From Strongylocentrotus purpuratus (Eukaryota > Echinodermata > Echinoidea > Camarodonta > Strongylocentrotidae), in the NCBI RefSeq assembly GCF_000002235.5, contig NW_022145547.1, positions 1,980,001 through 2,044,000 of the forward strand: DNA of 64,000 bases, in the 5' to 3' direction. Below the pieces are notes generated by a model. The model saw only the letters and a program-made list of their open reading frames with translations, did not search any database and was not told the DNA's origin. Of this stretch, positions 53,801-63,108 are shown one piece after another. The position numbers were made by a program, and so were the translations under genes. How positions within the stretch are numbered: position 1 is the first letter of the stretch; the number at the start of each line of letters is the position of its first letter.

Positions 53801-56800
53801 AACTATGCTAATCAACCAGGGGACCTACATCCTTAAGTCATAATTGACAGTAATGAGGATGATTAATGCCTCACAAAAGGGCACTAATAAAGCTAATCGA
53901 CACGGTTTTTATTCTGGGGCCTCACAGTAACGAGGCCACTGCTTAGCCACTGAATCATGACTGTACGCATTGGGGGCTAGGGTACGTCGCCGCCCCCACA
54001 AATACAAAAATACAAAGAAAATGTATAAAAAAATTATTAAAAAATCATTGCATTTCCCCCCGGTCCCCAGTAGGAAAAATTCCTCTGTAGGGCCATGCAT
54101 TATGGTTAAAGACATGCCCATATAGAGGATTTTTTTTTAATGTTAGGGGTCGGGGCAAAATGCAATGATTTATTTATAATTTATTATGACCAACAGTGTA
54201 TAATGCGTTACTATAGCACGCTGAACAAGACTGAACAAGTATCATAACAAAGCTTAGTTTTGTTGGTGCCCCCTTTAAACCATGGCCCGATGCCCCTGAA
54301 CATATCAAAGTGAATCTATAATTATAACGACTTACCTGTAAGGCAGTTTTTACCAGTAAACCCATGAGTACAGATGCATGCTCCTGTATGTGGGTTACAC
54401 ACTCCTCCGTTATAACAGTTATCACACAGACGATCACAGATAGGCACATTCCATTTTCCTGGGGGGCACCCTTTTCGAAACAGAGAAATATTTTAAAGTC
54501 AAAATTTGTTTGTACGATGAAGTTTTCAATTCATTCATTGGAGTTTTAACAAACCTGACGCTTTCAATTTTTTACAAATGCTATAATATTATTTTCAGAA
54601 ACTTTACAACGTTCTGTCGATTAGAAAATAAAAATAAAAATGTATTTCTAACTGCTGTGGGGGTAAAACCTCTTTCCTTAACCGTAATTGTGACATTGCT
54701 TAAGTTTGTCGTGACTCTATACACCAATTTAAAGAACTTAACTTGAAATCATTGCTCAAAACATTCCTTTGACTCATGATATATCAATCGGTTCTTTTTC
54801 CTGTTAATTAATGTAAAGTTTTACGCGATTTGTATTATAATAGCATACAAACCCTTTGATATCTCGCAGACAAATCTACGTAGTACATTGCAAAACTGAT
54901 CATCCCAGCCGTCAATTAAGCGTGCTACACAAAACTGGTACCCTTCTAAGTTATTCGGTTTACCCGACATCCACATGGTAAACCTTTAAACAAAGAAAGG
55001 AATTGCAAGTGTGTTTAATTATAGTTGGTCAATGTACATTTATTTCTTTTCATTTTCTAGGATGTATTTATAGAGCAAGAAAAACATCTTTACCAATCCA
55101 CTGCCCCCCTCGGCCCTCTCGCTCTCTCTCTCTCTCTTTATCTCTCTCTCTATTTCCCTCTAACCAAGGGGTTTTAGGAGATGAAGTCATATCTAGTTCA
55201 TTCCCTTTGTACCCTCTTCGATGCCGCCAGGATAAAATATGTCAGGCATGTGTTTACTGGATCTTCCTTGCAGACACGTAGACAAAAGATTCCTGCCTAG
55301 CTGCATACTAACGGCCACTTTCAAAGGGAAATATGCTTTTGTAATGATAATTACTTTTTGCTACCACTCGTCTGATGATACGAGCAGTACAGTGCTAACC
55401 TTTACAGGAGGCAAGCGAAAGGAAATGGAGCAAAATTTCCTGAAATATTAATCAAAATTACACGACTGGGCATGTGTGGGCACTAATCTGACATATCAGG
55501 AAGCTGTATCCTGGACATATTATAACATGATAACGAACTGTACATGAATAAATTCATTTATTATGTTCGTGAGCCGGAAGTAATCGGAAAAGTGTCATAT
55601 TGCAGGTTTGAGAACTATAAAATGTTACTATTTTTCACAAATTAAAGCTATTAAGGATATTTCTTTGTAAAAAAAAATATTACTACTCAAGCTTTCCAAT
55701 GATATTCGCGGCTTCGAACCTCGAACATCAAAGGTAACAGCACACCAGTAGATTCTATTCTGCAACCATAGAAAACGGCAGCTGCTTGCTTGGAATAATT
55801 TTTTGCCAGTTGGCTCTCCAGCTCTTAAAACTCCTTGCTCTAATTATCTCTCTCTCTCTCTCTCTCACTCTCACCCACACTCTTTCTCTCTATATTTCTC
55901 TCTCTCTCTCTCTCTCTCTTTCCCGTCTACCTCTCTTCCCCCTCACACTCTCTCCCCCCTTTTTCTCACAATTCATCTCTTTTTTTTTTTTATCTTCATC
56001 TCTTTTAAATAAACAATAAGTTGGTTTTGATAAAAGCAAATTGAAAAAAAACAAATTAGCTAAAAAGTATTTGAGCAAAATGCGATTAAAAATATGAAAT
56101 TTTAGAAGTATTGAAGTTATCATCAATGAAACAAAAATTGAACTCCTCACCAATATGCCATGTATGGAGAATTTCATGTTCTTAGTTATTTATGACGTAA
56201 AAGATTTGTTTAGTATATGGGTTGTATAAAACTCTTATTTGGAAAAGTCATATTGAGGGTGAATTCATGATTGAACATTTTCTTTGGGGAAAATATAGAT
56301 GATTAAAGTATCTTCTGGGCACAAATGAAAGGGGAGCTCGCAAGACACGTCACAGAGTTAGTAATTCGTTCTTGACTGATTTCACATTTAAGGAATCATA
56401 GCTTCTTTCATATTTCTGCTTCTATTGAAATCGACTTAATACTAGGTACGGGGACGTCCCATTTAAAATTATTTCATTTTTAATGTAAATACCTTGAGTT
56501 TCGGAGCAAAGTTCCATCCGCCCATTGGAAGACACCTTCCTTGCCAAGTGAATCAAGCCCGAACCAGAACTCGATCCCGTTGAAGCTGTTTGTGAGATTT
56601 AGCTGATTATGGTGACAAAAGAAACATGGCTTCATAAGATTGGTCATACCACGTGATATCTTGCCTGAATGTAAACTTTATAGTTCCTAAATCCTGCAAA
56701 GGCGAGTGAAGCAAATGACCATGATGACCAAAGGAATAGTAAGAGGACAATTTGATATTGAAAATAATATTTCCTTGAACAAAGTACACTAGAAAATGTA

Positions 56801-59800
56801 TACAAATTACATATTCCTACAACTCTTCGCATCCCGCCCCGACATTCATACAAATTCAAAGAAAGCCTACGTATTTTGTTTTAATATTCTTTAATATGTT
56901 CAACTATGTAGAGGGCTGGACAGGTTGAATGGTCAGTTTAATTGGTGACCTCTAATCTCTCAAATGAAATAAGCATTGTTCTAAGCGTTTAAACTGGCGT
57001 AGCCTAGTTTGTAAGATACAAAACGGAGCATGAGGACTCTTTTAGTGAAGCCTTGTCATGGGCATTCGGGTCATAGGCACTCAGGAAGGGGGTGGGGTGA
57101 GGGGTGGGAGGGGGGGGGGTCATGCCTGTTGCCTGAATTTAAACTGCCCCGTTTCACATTTCGTGAGCGGATGCATTGAGCAAGCATAAAGATACATTAT
57201 TTTTTTGAGAATCGTATTTCATCATCAAAACACACTATTTATTTATTTATTTATTTATTTCTAATCTTTTTACAGAGTAGCCCATTCACCAACAAGTAGT
57301 GGTCTTCCATGGGGCCCTGAATAAACATGAACATAATTACATCGTTTATAACGTTTATACAAAACAGTTTAAAAAATAATACTCATCTGCAAAATAAACA
57401 TATATCATTAACCTAGTAAACAGTAATGTCAATAGGAAAAACATTGATTAAGTCAAAATTATGTGAATAAGTCATGTTAATATTACAGAACATGCACGTA
57501 GTGTATGTTCGGTTGAGCCATTCACAAATTACAACTTTGTTTATACAATCTCGTAAATGAATTGACAGAGGAAGCCGTTCTCAACGAATTATCTACCTTA
57601 TTCCATTCAAATATGGAAGAAACAATTGGGCTACACTTATAACAATCGGTGTGAAATCTAGGCACACGTAAACATCCACTGTCTATTTGCCTTGTATGAT
57701 GCTCATGTACATCATTAGGATTGATTAAGCATACCTGAACGTAAGAAGGTGCTATACAAATATGGAAAAGAGAAATTATGATATTCGCTCAAGGAGTTGG
57801 ATGATGTGAAAGAAGATAAGTTTTTGAAGAAAGTTACCTCATTATAAACAGTTAGAGTGCATAAATGCCTTAATACACGATGACAAGATACAGATTTTTG
57901 TATTTTACTTTACTAGAACCAGTCCTAAAACTGCTATCCTCTTTATTAATTGGAAAATCATACATTGATATTCATTTACACAATACCACCGTCCAGTAAA
58001 TACAAACACGGAAGGATTGTTTAGTACACTCACGTCTATTTCTGAGGTCTTCAGTTGAGCCAGTGATCCTCCAAATTTTTGGCAGTGTTCCTTAGCATCA
58101 AAATAACTTGCTGAGAAGGGTGGCATATAATACTGCACATTTGGATAATCAATCCACACGTCACTCTTAACTGAAACGAAAAAAGCGATATCTATATCCA
58201 TTGAAGTTGAAGGAAGCCTTTAAATGTGTTAGATATAATAATATTATCTATTTAAAAAATTAAGTTGTCATATAACGCTGCACATTGATATTAATTAAAA
58301 GCCGTCCCTTTTTAAGGGTGCATCGAGGTCATTAATTTTGTCATGAAAATTAAAACAAAAATTAAAACATTAACATCTAAACCATTCACCAGTATACATT
58401 TTTAGGAAACAAAAAAACATTCAGTGAGCTTAATATCCCTCCGCATGTATTGCACAAATTATTCAATTCAATTAACTTATTATTCCTCTTTCAATTTTTC
58501 ATATTTAAAATGATAGTACATTTTTTACATATTCACATATTATTATACATATCGATCAATTTACACAATACAAATACATTTTTTTTAAACATGCAATTGA
58601 AAAGGAACTTAGGAGTGCCGACTAAAAAGCAGAGCTTGTAGGGTGTAGGCCCTCTGTAAAAGTAATTATTATGAATTATTATTTTTTGAGAAAAGAAAAA
58701 CAAACAACAATAACTGATTCAGTAATACAAAAACAAAATTTAAAAGCAAAACAATAATAAATACATACATAAAAAGAAACAAATAAAGTTACACAAACAA
58801 CAAAGTTGAATAAAGTCACACTACAAATTATATTTGATTGGGAAATGCAATAGCCTAGTCACTATTCAGAAGAAAGCTTTCAAGTCTCCTTTTGAAAATT
58901 TGTATCGAATTACACTGTATTATTCAATGAAAACATGGATCTTACAATACAGAGCACACCTACCCTGAGGCCTCTCACAGATGTATGGTCTTTGAACATT
59001 CCAACACCGGAGATCAGTCCATCTCCCATGACGTTCATCTGTTACTTCCACGAAAGAGTTCATGCAGGCGCAGTCTTCCCACCCACCGGAATCGTTTGGT
59101 TCTCCTGAAGCCCAGGAAGACTCGTTTCTTCTGTTATACCAAAAGGTTGATTTGCAAAGTGAGAAAAAAACAAATCATCGTTAAGTATTACAAGGAATTA
59201 TTCTAAACACATCGGGACACTGGTGTTCTACGTAATATGAACGGGAATAAGGTTTATATTGCAAAAAAGATCTATGAAAGGACCATTGCTATGTGGAAAT
59301 GCATTATAATTCATATTCAAAACCCTATATTAATAATATTGGATTTTTAGGAGCGCTAAAAAGCAAAAGTACTATAGCGCTTACAAATACAAATAAATGA
59401 AAAAAGGAAAACCATTCTACAGTGTTACAGAAGATCACATGGATCATTTGGGAAAAGGGTAAGTTTTGAGGGAATCTTTTTAAAGTGGCAAGACATGTAA
59501 TTTCCCCTATAGAAAGCGGAATGTTGTTCCAAGTCTTTGATGCGGCTACTGCAAAACGTTTTTCAGCTGCTGAAAGTCGAGATTTGGGAATGATAAGTTT
59601 AGATGTGTCGGTTTTTGAGCGAAGACTTCGAGATGGTATATATATTTGGAGAGTGTCATTAAGATATTTAGGTAACAAATGATTGAGTATTTTGAAAGCA
59701 TACACACAGAGCACTTTGATTTAGAGGTAACCAGTGGAGTTCCATAAGTAAGGGCGAGTTCTAGACCCAAGACCAAAAACTTATCTAACGGCACGATTCT

Positions 59801-62800
59801 GGACAGTGTTAAGTTTCCTTCTATCTCTAGCACGCAAAAAGTATAAAAAACAAAAAACACAAAAGGAGAAATTCGAATGAAAATTCAAAGAGAATGATAT
59901 GAAATCACCTTTCCGCAGTGCCATCTACCCATACAAAACTGCCATCACTGTCTCTCATAAGTCCTAACCAATAGCAAGCTCCCGACGGGTTCGACGTTGA
60001 TATGAATCCTACCAGGAAACTCTTGAAAAGGGTGGGTAAAATAGACAAACACAAACAAACTAAACTTACTCAACAATTTATTTTTTCCTCTCGTCTGAAA
60101 ATTATATTATACAAGTTACCAATGGTCAGTATTTCCCACCTAGTTTTACCTTCACTGGATTTTTTGTTGAAAAAGCCGTTTACATTTTACATATGAATTA
60201 TGAGTAACAATTCCGGGCTATCATAAAATGATATGCTCTATTCTAAAAATCTTCTCAATATTCATTTTCAATCATTTGAATCCAGGCTAAAAGCTCAGTT
60301 CCAATATAAATAATTTGTAAAATCTTGACTTAAACATTATCATATTATGAGTTGTATTACCTACGGCTAAAGAAAGTGCCCCAGTGTCGTGACTGTATGT
60401 TCCATTACAAAGAAACAAATGAATGATAGGTTTAAATAAATGTGAAAGTGTAAGCTTATATTCTCTTACATTAAGTTCTTCTGATTTGATAATGGCCAGG
60501 TCACCACCATTGCTCCCGCAGTGTGCTCTAGAATCATCATACGACATTCCTTCTCCGTAGAACCGATATAACGATTGGCCGAAACGATGCCACGAACAAC
60601 GGGAATCTGACGATGTAAAAATGACACAGGTTGAGTCCAATTTTCTCATTTCATATATTACAACTACAATTATTTGCCTTGTTTAGTTTTGCTGTTGGTT
60701 TATTTTATATTTCATTGATTAATTAATTAATTAATTTATTTATTCATTTATTTATTTATGCATTTAGACATTTATTTCATATTAATTCATTCCTTATAAT
60801 TGCATTAGAATGGTGGTCAAAACAATTTCCAATGGCCGAGCAACATCAATGATAAATGTATTAGAAGAAGATGTCGATCACCGCTGAGGTTACCGTTGCA
60901 TTGGCCAAATAAATATTAATATAATTGCCTTTTGGACGTTGACATATGTGGACGCGGGTATTTGAGCAGGAACTTGTTTGCCATTTCCCTTGATTTACAA
61001 CGCTGTATGAAGTTCTCATGCGGACACATTCATGGCTACTTGACGGTTGTGAAGGGGACCAGTTCGAGTACCTATCAAATGAAATAAAGGTATTTTAAAA
61101 TATCGAGTTTATTCCTTTACTTTTATATCCACCGAAAAATACATTTCATCGGAAAAAGGTTCTCATATTGAAAGTCGAGATAGGGAAAAGCGAAATAATT
61201 TTCACAGATGTTGTGTGATAATGAATACATCTAGAAACTTTTTGGATATGACTACTGAAAAAAGGTGCAATCTTGAGAATAAACAAAAGGAGTCTAACTA
61301 TAAACATAATTGGCAAATAGTAAAGGTGCTGTCTAGGACTATCATGCCACTGTTTGTCTAATAGGTCAGCTTGAAACCTAAAATTATTATCATTGCAATC
61401 ATCATCTTCATAAACAACCCTTATGATTGATCGATTCGAATTTATTCCATTTCATATCAATTGTTTCCAAAGAAACTAGTTGACAAAGTAAGTTCAAAAT
61501 TATAAAATTAAACGGGAACAAACTGGAAAGCATAGCTTGTTTTGTGTAGGTTCCCAAGAATAATATGATATGAACACCATTTTCATAAATCATTTTAAAG
61601 TGTCTAAGTAATCGAGATATACGAAAGAACAAAATGACAAGACGGGACACAAAGGACAGGAAACTGACATTATAAGATCAGACAAAACATGACAAAACAA
61701 TTCATGACAGGACAAGACAAAACAAAGCTGCATACTTTCATGATTGCCACCATTATCATTATCATTATAGATAATTGTTGTTGTTTCTATTGAGGTCAGA
61801 CTTGAATAGTAAATGCGCTATTATCTGACCCTTTAACCAGCCAATATTGTTTTTCTGTTATGATTATACAAATATCATTCCATCATGATTATCAAAAATA
61901 TTATTATCGTCCTTATCATTATTACAATTATTATTATCATGATTATTATAATTATTATTGATGTTGTCATTACAATGTCGCACCAAAAATTGTGATAATT
62001 TCTTCGTTTCTATTTTCGTGAAAAATGATTCTGACTATAAAGTTTATTTTTTACGGATAAAGTTATCTAAGAATTCAATTGATCAATCTGTTTGGCGCTT
62101 TAGATTGATCAGTAGTGTTCTGATATGATATATCCATACCTTATCCATCACGAATAAATCATATTCTAATAATAAATTAATGACAAGAGGTGAACAAAAA
62201 ACTGGTTTTCAACATTGTATTTTTATAACTATCATTATCATTATTATTGTTAAATATTAACTGTGGTTGTGTGTCGTCAATCCACGTGAACTGTCCATCA
62301 CCGTCTGAGTCATGAAGTCCTATCCAGTAGTTCCATCCATCAGTAGATTTCAACGTGTAGGTGACGAGAAAAGCCTGAGATGTAAAACAAAAAGTCATTG
62401 TTAAAAAGAAAAGTTATTAATGGAGTATCCTTAATCTTTTTTTGTGTGCATCAATCACTTTTTTCGTGAAAAAAGTGTCAACTATTTCTAAAAACAGGCG
62501 CAATCTATTAAATAGTCACATTTTGAATTAGTGGATTGAGCATTCAGCAAATCGTAGAATAGAAGAAAAAAAGTACAGTGAAATCACACTTCACTTCATA
62601 AAAAAATGATCTGCAGTAACCATATTTATCTACCTAGGGTACACACTATGATAAGAGGTCAGGGATTATATGGTTTTTACCATCATGTTACACCCATGCA
62701 AAATGAAATAAATTTACTCCCCAACAAAAGAAAAGTGGAACACACATTTCACAAAGAAAAGGTAACTGGTAAAAGTGGTTTAAATAAATAAATAGATAAA

Positions 62801-63108
62801 TAAATAAATAATTAAAACAAATAAAAAAATCTTACGCATTTTTCTATTAAGATGTAACAGTTTGTCTTTAACTGATAATCATGGGATGGAGAAAATAGGA
62901 AATAGTAGTAAAAATCTTATCGGTGAATTCATTTTGGTAATTTTGTTTTCACTTACAGTTTGTTCATGGGAACTTATAACTGCAAGATCTCCACCGTTGT
63001 CTTGGCAGTAGGTCCTCGCATCAGACCACGTCCTCTGAGTGTTAACGATGAGGTACTGTGAATCACCATAGTCTATCCAGTCTGGAGTATTACATATCTG
63101 CCCATTGA
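41565..63108 (-). CDS. Transmembrane receptor with 3 C-type lectin, 5 EGF-like, Ig-like and FN3 domains (gene 3, 5' end outside window)
   Basis: Seen: eighteen minus-strand exons chain in phase to 2943 nt of frame (980 residues plus stop). Numbering from the first whole codon: C-type lectin domains at 1-135, 136-275 and 276-400 (three exons each, same intron phases 1-0-2-1), EGF-like cysteine repeats at 401-641 (five phase 1-1 exons), an Ig-like region at 642-742, a fibronectin type III domain at 743-865, a membrane helix at 868-892 with KRR stop-transfer, and an 88-residue tail. The tail has tyrosines at 916, 931, 941, 963 and 974. Known: CTLDs bind sugars or proteins, and EGF, Ig and FN3 modules are stalk or adhesion modules. 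Inferred: a cell-surface recognition receptor, possibly immune. There is no kinase or phosphatase domain. The first exon in the window opens in phase 1, so at least a signal-peptide exon lies further right. Confidence 0.86.
42076..42169 (-). CDS. Gene 3 exon Q: membrane helix
   Basis: Phase 1 to 2 exon encoding SIATVAGSAVGAVVVIVIVI then ILIIIFYKRR: one strongly hydrophobic helix with small-residue GxxxG-like spacing (GSAVGA) and a basic stop-transfer. Donor GTTAGA. Confidence 0.9.
42170..43524. other. Gene 3 intron between FN3 and membrane exons
   Basis: No exon, RNA gene or element recognised. Confidence 0.5.
43525..43893 (-). CDS. Gene 3 exon P: fibronectin type III domain
   Basis: Phase 1-1 exon encoding a single FN3 domain: PPTL (start), ISWRSWNC (strand B Trp), GPITGYVVYV (strand C Tyr), LEYNITGLEDGTNYEIQIAV (the L....T.Y.I.V core). 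A DTGSSRDRREVTSEG insert lies before strand E. Confidence 0.92.
44199..45970. repeat. 1.77-kb tandem repeat, unit 1
   Basis: Starts ACTAGAAATGCAATCGTGTC and ends in AAGAAGAAGAAGAGG. Matches unit 2 along its whole length at about 95 percent by eye. Contains many short AATGGCG- and TTTGGTA-type phrases on both strands and no convincing gene. It lies in the intron between the Ig-like and FN3 exons of gene 3. Confidence 0.85.
45971..47745. repeat. 1.77-kb tandem repeat, unit 2
   Basis: Same start as unit 1. Its end merges into a 60-bp duplicated stretch (GTGAACGAAAACAAGGCAAT twice, to 47886), just before gene 3 exon O. Confidence 0.85.
47770..47886. repeat. Short direct duplication
   Basis: AATATTAAT, GTGAACGAAAACAAGGCAAT and GACGAAGG.TCGTCATTGCAA occur twice in tandem, 40 bp from the gene 3 exon O donor. 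Confidence 0.8.
47928..48230 (-). CDS. Gene 3 exon O: Ig-like region
   Basis: Phase 1-1 exon of 303 nt encoding about 101 residues with one cysteine in IFSCAIMLDSP, a tryptophan in MDNWKM about 30 residues later, and a second cysteine in SPIYCFIGDP. The C...W...C layout and length suggest an Ig-like domain like those between EGF and FN3 units in Tie-type receptors. The family assignment is inference only, as no clear signature is present. Confidence 0.8.
48345..48465 (-). mobile_element. tRNA-derived SINE head
   Basis: Minus strand GAAAGCTCAGTCGGTAGAGC is an excellent tRNA A-box and D-arm, then GGTCTCGTAATCCGG resembles a Thr-type anticodon arm. The T arm is degenerate. GGCATTAATCCTCATTAC follows, which is shared with the palindrome arms at 52125..53060. 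Confidence 0.6.
49204..49234. repeat. Poly(A) run
   Basis: About 27 A after several shorter A runs, in a gene 3 intron. No retroposed body recognised. Confidence 0.6.
49825..49956 (-). CDS. Gene 3 exon N: EGF-like 5
   Basis: Phase 1-1 exon encoding CYNLCSGTCHCRDGEDDCDS and SGRCHPRWTGESC. Last cysteine-rich unit before the Ig-like part. Confidence 0.88.
50101..50271 (-). CDS. Gene 3 exon M: EGF-like 4
   Basis: Phase 1-1 exon encoding VCPLGYFGVNCTDHCNCPDN and TTEGQCEVGFTSDSVDMPNS, with eight or more cysteines. The end is less canonical than the other EGF units. Confidence 0.87.
51047..51178 (-). CDS. Gene 3 exon L: EGF-like 3
   Basis: Phase 1-1 exon encoding ACRDGQFGSDCLQDCHCKDG and TGRCEEGCESGWSGEGC. 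Donor is GTCAAG, a weak variant of GTAAG. The repeat closely parallels exon K. Confidence 0.87.
51465..51617 (-). CDS. Gene 3 exon K: EGF-like 2
   Basis: Phase 1-1 exon encoding ACGDQRFGSECELVCGSAIA and PNDCSCIAGYTGAFC. The FGSEC...C.C..GY.G..C spacing is that of MEGF/Tie-type EGF repeats. Confidence 0.88.
51747..51965. repeat. ACCATTC-rich repeat
   Basis: GGTATACCA, TACCATTC, CACCATT and complements (GAATGGTA) recur about every 15-20 bp. The ends (AATGGTATACCAATGG and CCAATGGTAGATGAATGG) are partly inverted. Confidence 0.5.
52035..53180. mobile_element. TTAA MITE left part, split by the large palindrome
   Basis: TTAAAGATAAAGTTTAATTC, then the same sequence as 14606..14805. The match resumes right after the palindrome (TAAGTATTGGCGTGTACTGC). 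The right terminal repeat was not found. Confidence 0.65.
52125..53060. mobile_element. CACTG-ended palindromic (foldback) element, 936 bp
   Basis: Left end CACTGTTGCTCATAACGGTG, right end its exact complement, and the whole length folds on a centre near 52592. Arms of about 460 bp differ at only a few positions. Each arm holds a tRNA-like SINE segment (GGTTCAGTGACAAAGCAATG...CCTCGTAACTGTGAGG). Flanked by TA at 52123..52124 and 53061..53062. The copy of the host MITE at 14606 shows the empty site. Confidence 0.85.
53352..53412. repeat. Dispersed repeat, second copy
   Basis: TTAAAGTCCACTCCAAATTT and AAACCGAAAATGGAAATT match 578..632, both after AAT-type repeats. Confidence 0.5.
53635..54198. 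mobile_element. Second CACTG element of the same family, 564 bp
   Basis: CACTGTTGGTCATAAAGGTG at the left, inverted CACTGTTGGTCATAATAAAT at the right, TA on both sides (53633..53634, 54199..54200). It has one full arm with the tRNA-like segment, but only about 80 bp of the other arm, so it is an internally shortened or ancestral single-arm form. Confidence 0.75.
54336..54470 (-). CDS. Gene 3 exon J: EGF-like 1
   Basis: Phase 1-1 exon encoding CDNCYNGGVCNPHTGACICT and HGFTGKNC, a canonical EGF fold signature (GxC...C.C..GF.G..C). Confidence 0.9.
54853..54983 (-). CDS. Gene 3 exon I: CTLD 3, C-terminal part
   Basis: Phase 2 to 1. Encodes MWMSGKPNNLEGYQFCVARL and GWDDQFCNVLRRFVCE. KPN (365-367) replaces EPN and WDD (383-385) replaces WND, so calcium binding may be altered. 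Donor GTTTGT is weak but phase-correct. Confidence 0.83.
54984..56492. other. Gene 3 intron
   Basis: CT microsatellites at 55115..55155 and 55845..55930. No exon or element recognised. Confidence 0.5.
56493..56602 (-). CDS. Gene 3 exon H: CTLD 3, WFGL part
   Basis: Phase 0 to 2. Encodes FNGIEFWFGLDSLGKEGVFQ and WADGTLL, with WFGL in place of WIGL. Confidence 0.85.
57236..57330 (-). repeat. CR1/L2-like LINE 3' tail
   Basis: Minus strand: GGTGAATGGGCTACTCTGTA then AAAAGATTAG and (AAAT)n. A GGCTACCCTGTA-type end with a short tandem repeat tail is typical of CR1/L2 elements. Confidence 0.45.
58034..58170 (-). CDS. Gene 3 exon G: CTLD 3, first part
   Basis: Phase 1 to 0. Encodes VKSDVWIDYPNVQYYMPPFS and AKEHCQKFGGSLAQLKTSE, again the CTLD C...GGSLA pattern. 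Confidence 0.9.
58964..59130 (-). CDS. Gene 3 exon F: CTLD 2, sugar-binding part
   Basis: Phase 2 to 1. Encodes WASGEPNDSGGWEDCACMNS and later GRWTDLRCWNVQRPYICE. EPN (residues 229-231) with a following WTD (256-258) is the mannose-type calcium site pattern with one conservative change (N to T). This is the domain most likely to bind sugar. Confidence 0.9.
59340..59860 (-). mobile_element. Fragment of a CR1/L2-like LINE (reverse transcriptase C-terminus)
   Basis: In the minus-strand frame 59714..59325: FKILNHLLPKYLNDTLQIYI, PSRSLRSKTDTSKLIIPKSR and WNNIPLSIGEITCLATLKRF. These match the region after the reverse transcriptase domain of jockey/CR1/L2 LINEs (YK.LN..AP.YL..L...Y.P.R.LRS....L..P..R...). 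Just upstream, in another frame, is GTVQNRAVR-like and STGYL (LHWLPV) sequence. Truncated at 5' and broken. It lies in the gene 3 intron between exons F and E. Confidence 0.7.
59909..60021 (-). CDS. Gene 3 exon E: CTLD 2, WLGL part
   Basis: Phase 0 to 2. Encodes SFLVGFISTSNPSGACYWLG and RDSDGSFVWVDGTAE. Acceptor TTCAAG was chosen over the overlapping AG four bases on because only it keeps the frame. Confidence 0.85.
60470..60606 (-). CDS. Gene 3 exon D: CTLD 2, first part
   Basis: Phase 1 to 0. Encodes SRCSWHRFGQSLYRFYGEGM, then AHCGSNGGDLAIIKSEELN with the C...GG.LA.I pattern. Confidence 0.9.
60712..60782. repeat. (AATT)/(ATTT) microsatellite
   Basis: ATTAATTAATTAATTTATTT and further ATTT units. 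Confidence 0.85.
60929..61071 (-). CDS. Gene 3 exon C: CTLD 1, C-terminal part
   Basis: Phase 2 to 1. Encodes NWSPSQPSSSHECVRMRTSY and ends VHICQRPK. The usual EPN or QPD sugar-selectivity motif reads QPS and no WND follows, so calcium-dependent sugar binding by CTLD 1 is doubtful. The downstream donor is AAAAG|GCAATT, a GC donor that gives the correct phase. Confidence 0.85.
61072..62261. other. Gene 3 intron in CTLD 1
   Basis: Short ATT, GACAAAACA and TTATCA repeats only. No element recognised. Confidence 0.5.
62262..62374 (-). CDS. Gene 3 exon B: CTLD 1, WIGL part
   Basis: Phase 0 to 2. Encodes DGWNYWIGLHDSDGDGQFTW, carrying the CTLD WIGL signature and the FTW.D turn. The donor is the weak GTTAAT, but it is the one that fits the phase of exon C. 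Confidence 0.85.
62957..63108 (-). CDS. Gene 3 exon A: CTLD 1, first part
   Basis: Phase 1 to 0 exon. Encodes NGQICNTPDWIDYGDSQYLI, then TWSDARTYCQDNGGDLAVIS, the classic CTLD alpha-1/alpha-2 pattern (W..A...C...GG.LA.I). Confidence 0.9.

Noticed and set aside
59325-59860. Host gene on the minus strand in the intron between exons E and F
   Set aside because: The frame matches the post-reverse-transcriptase region of CR1/L2-type LINEs and is broken, so it is a transposon fragment.
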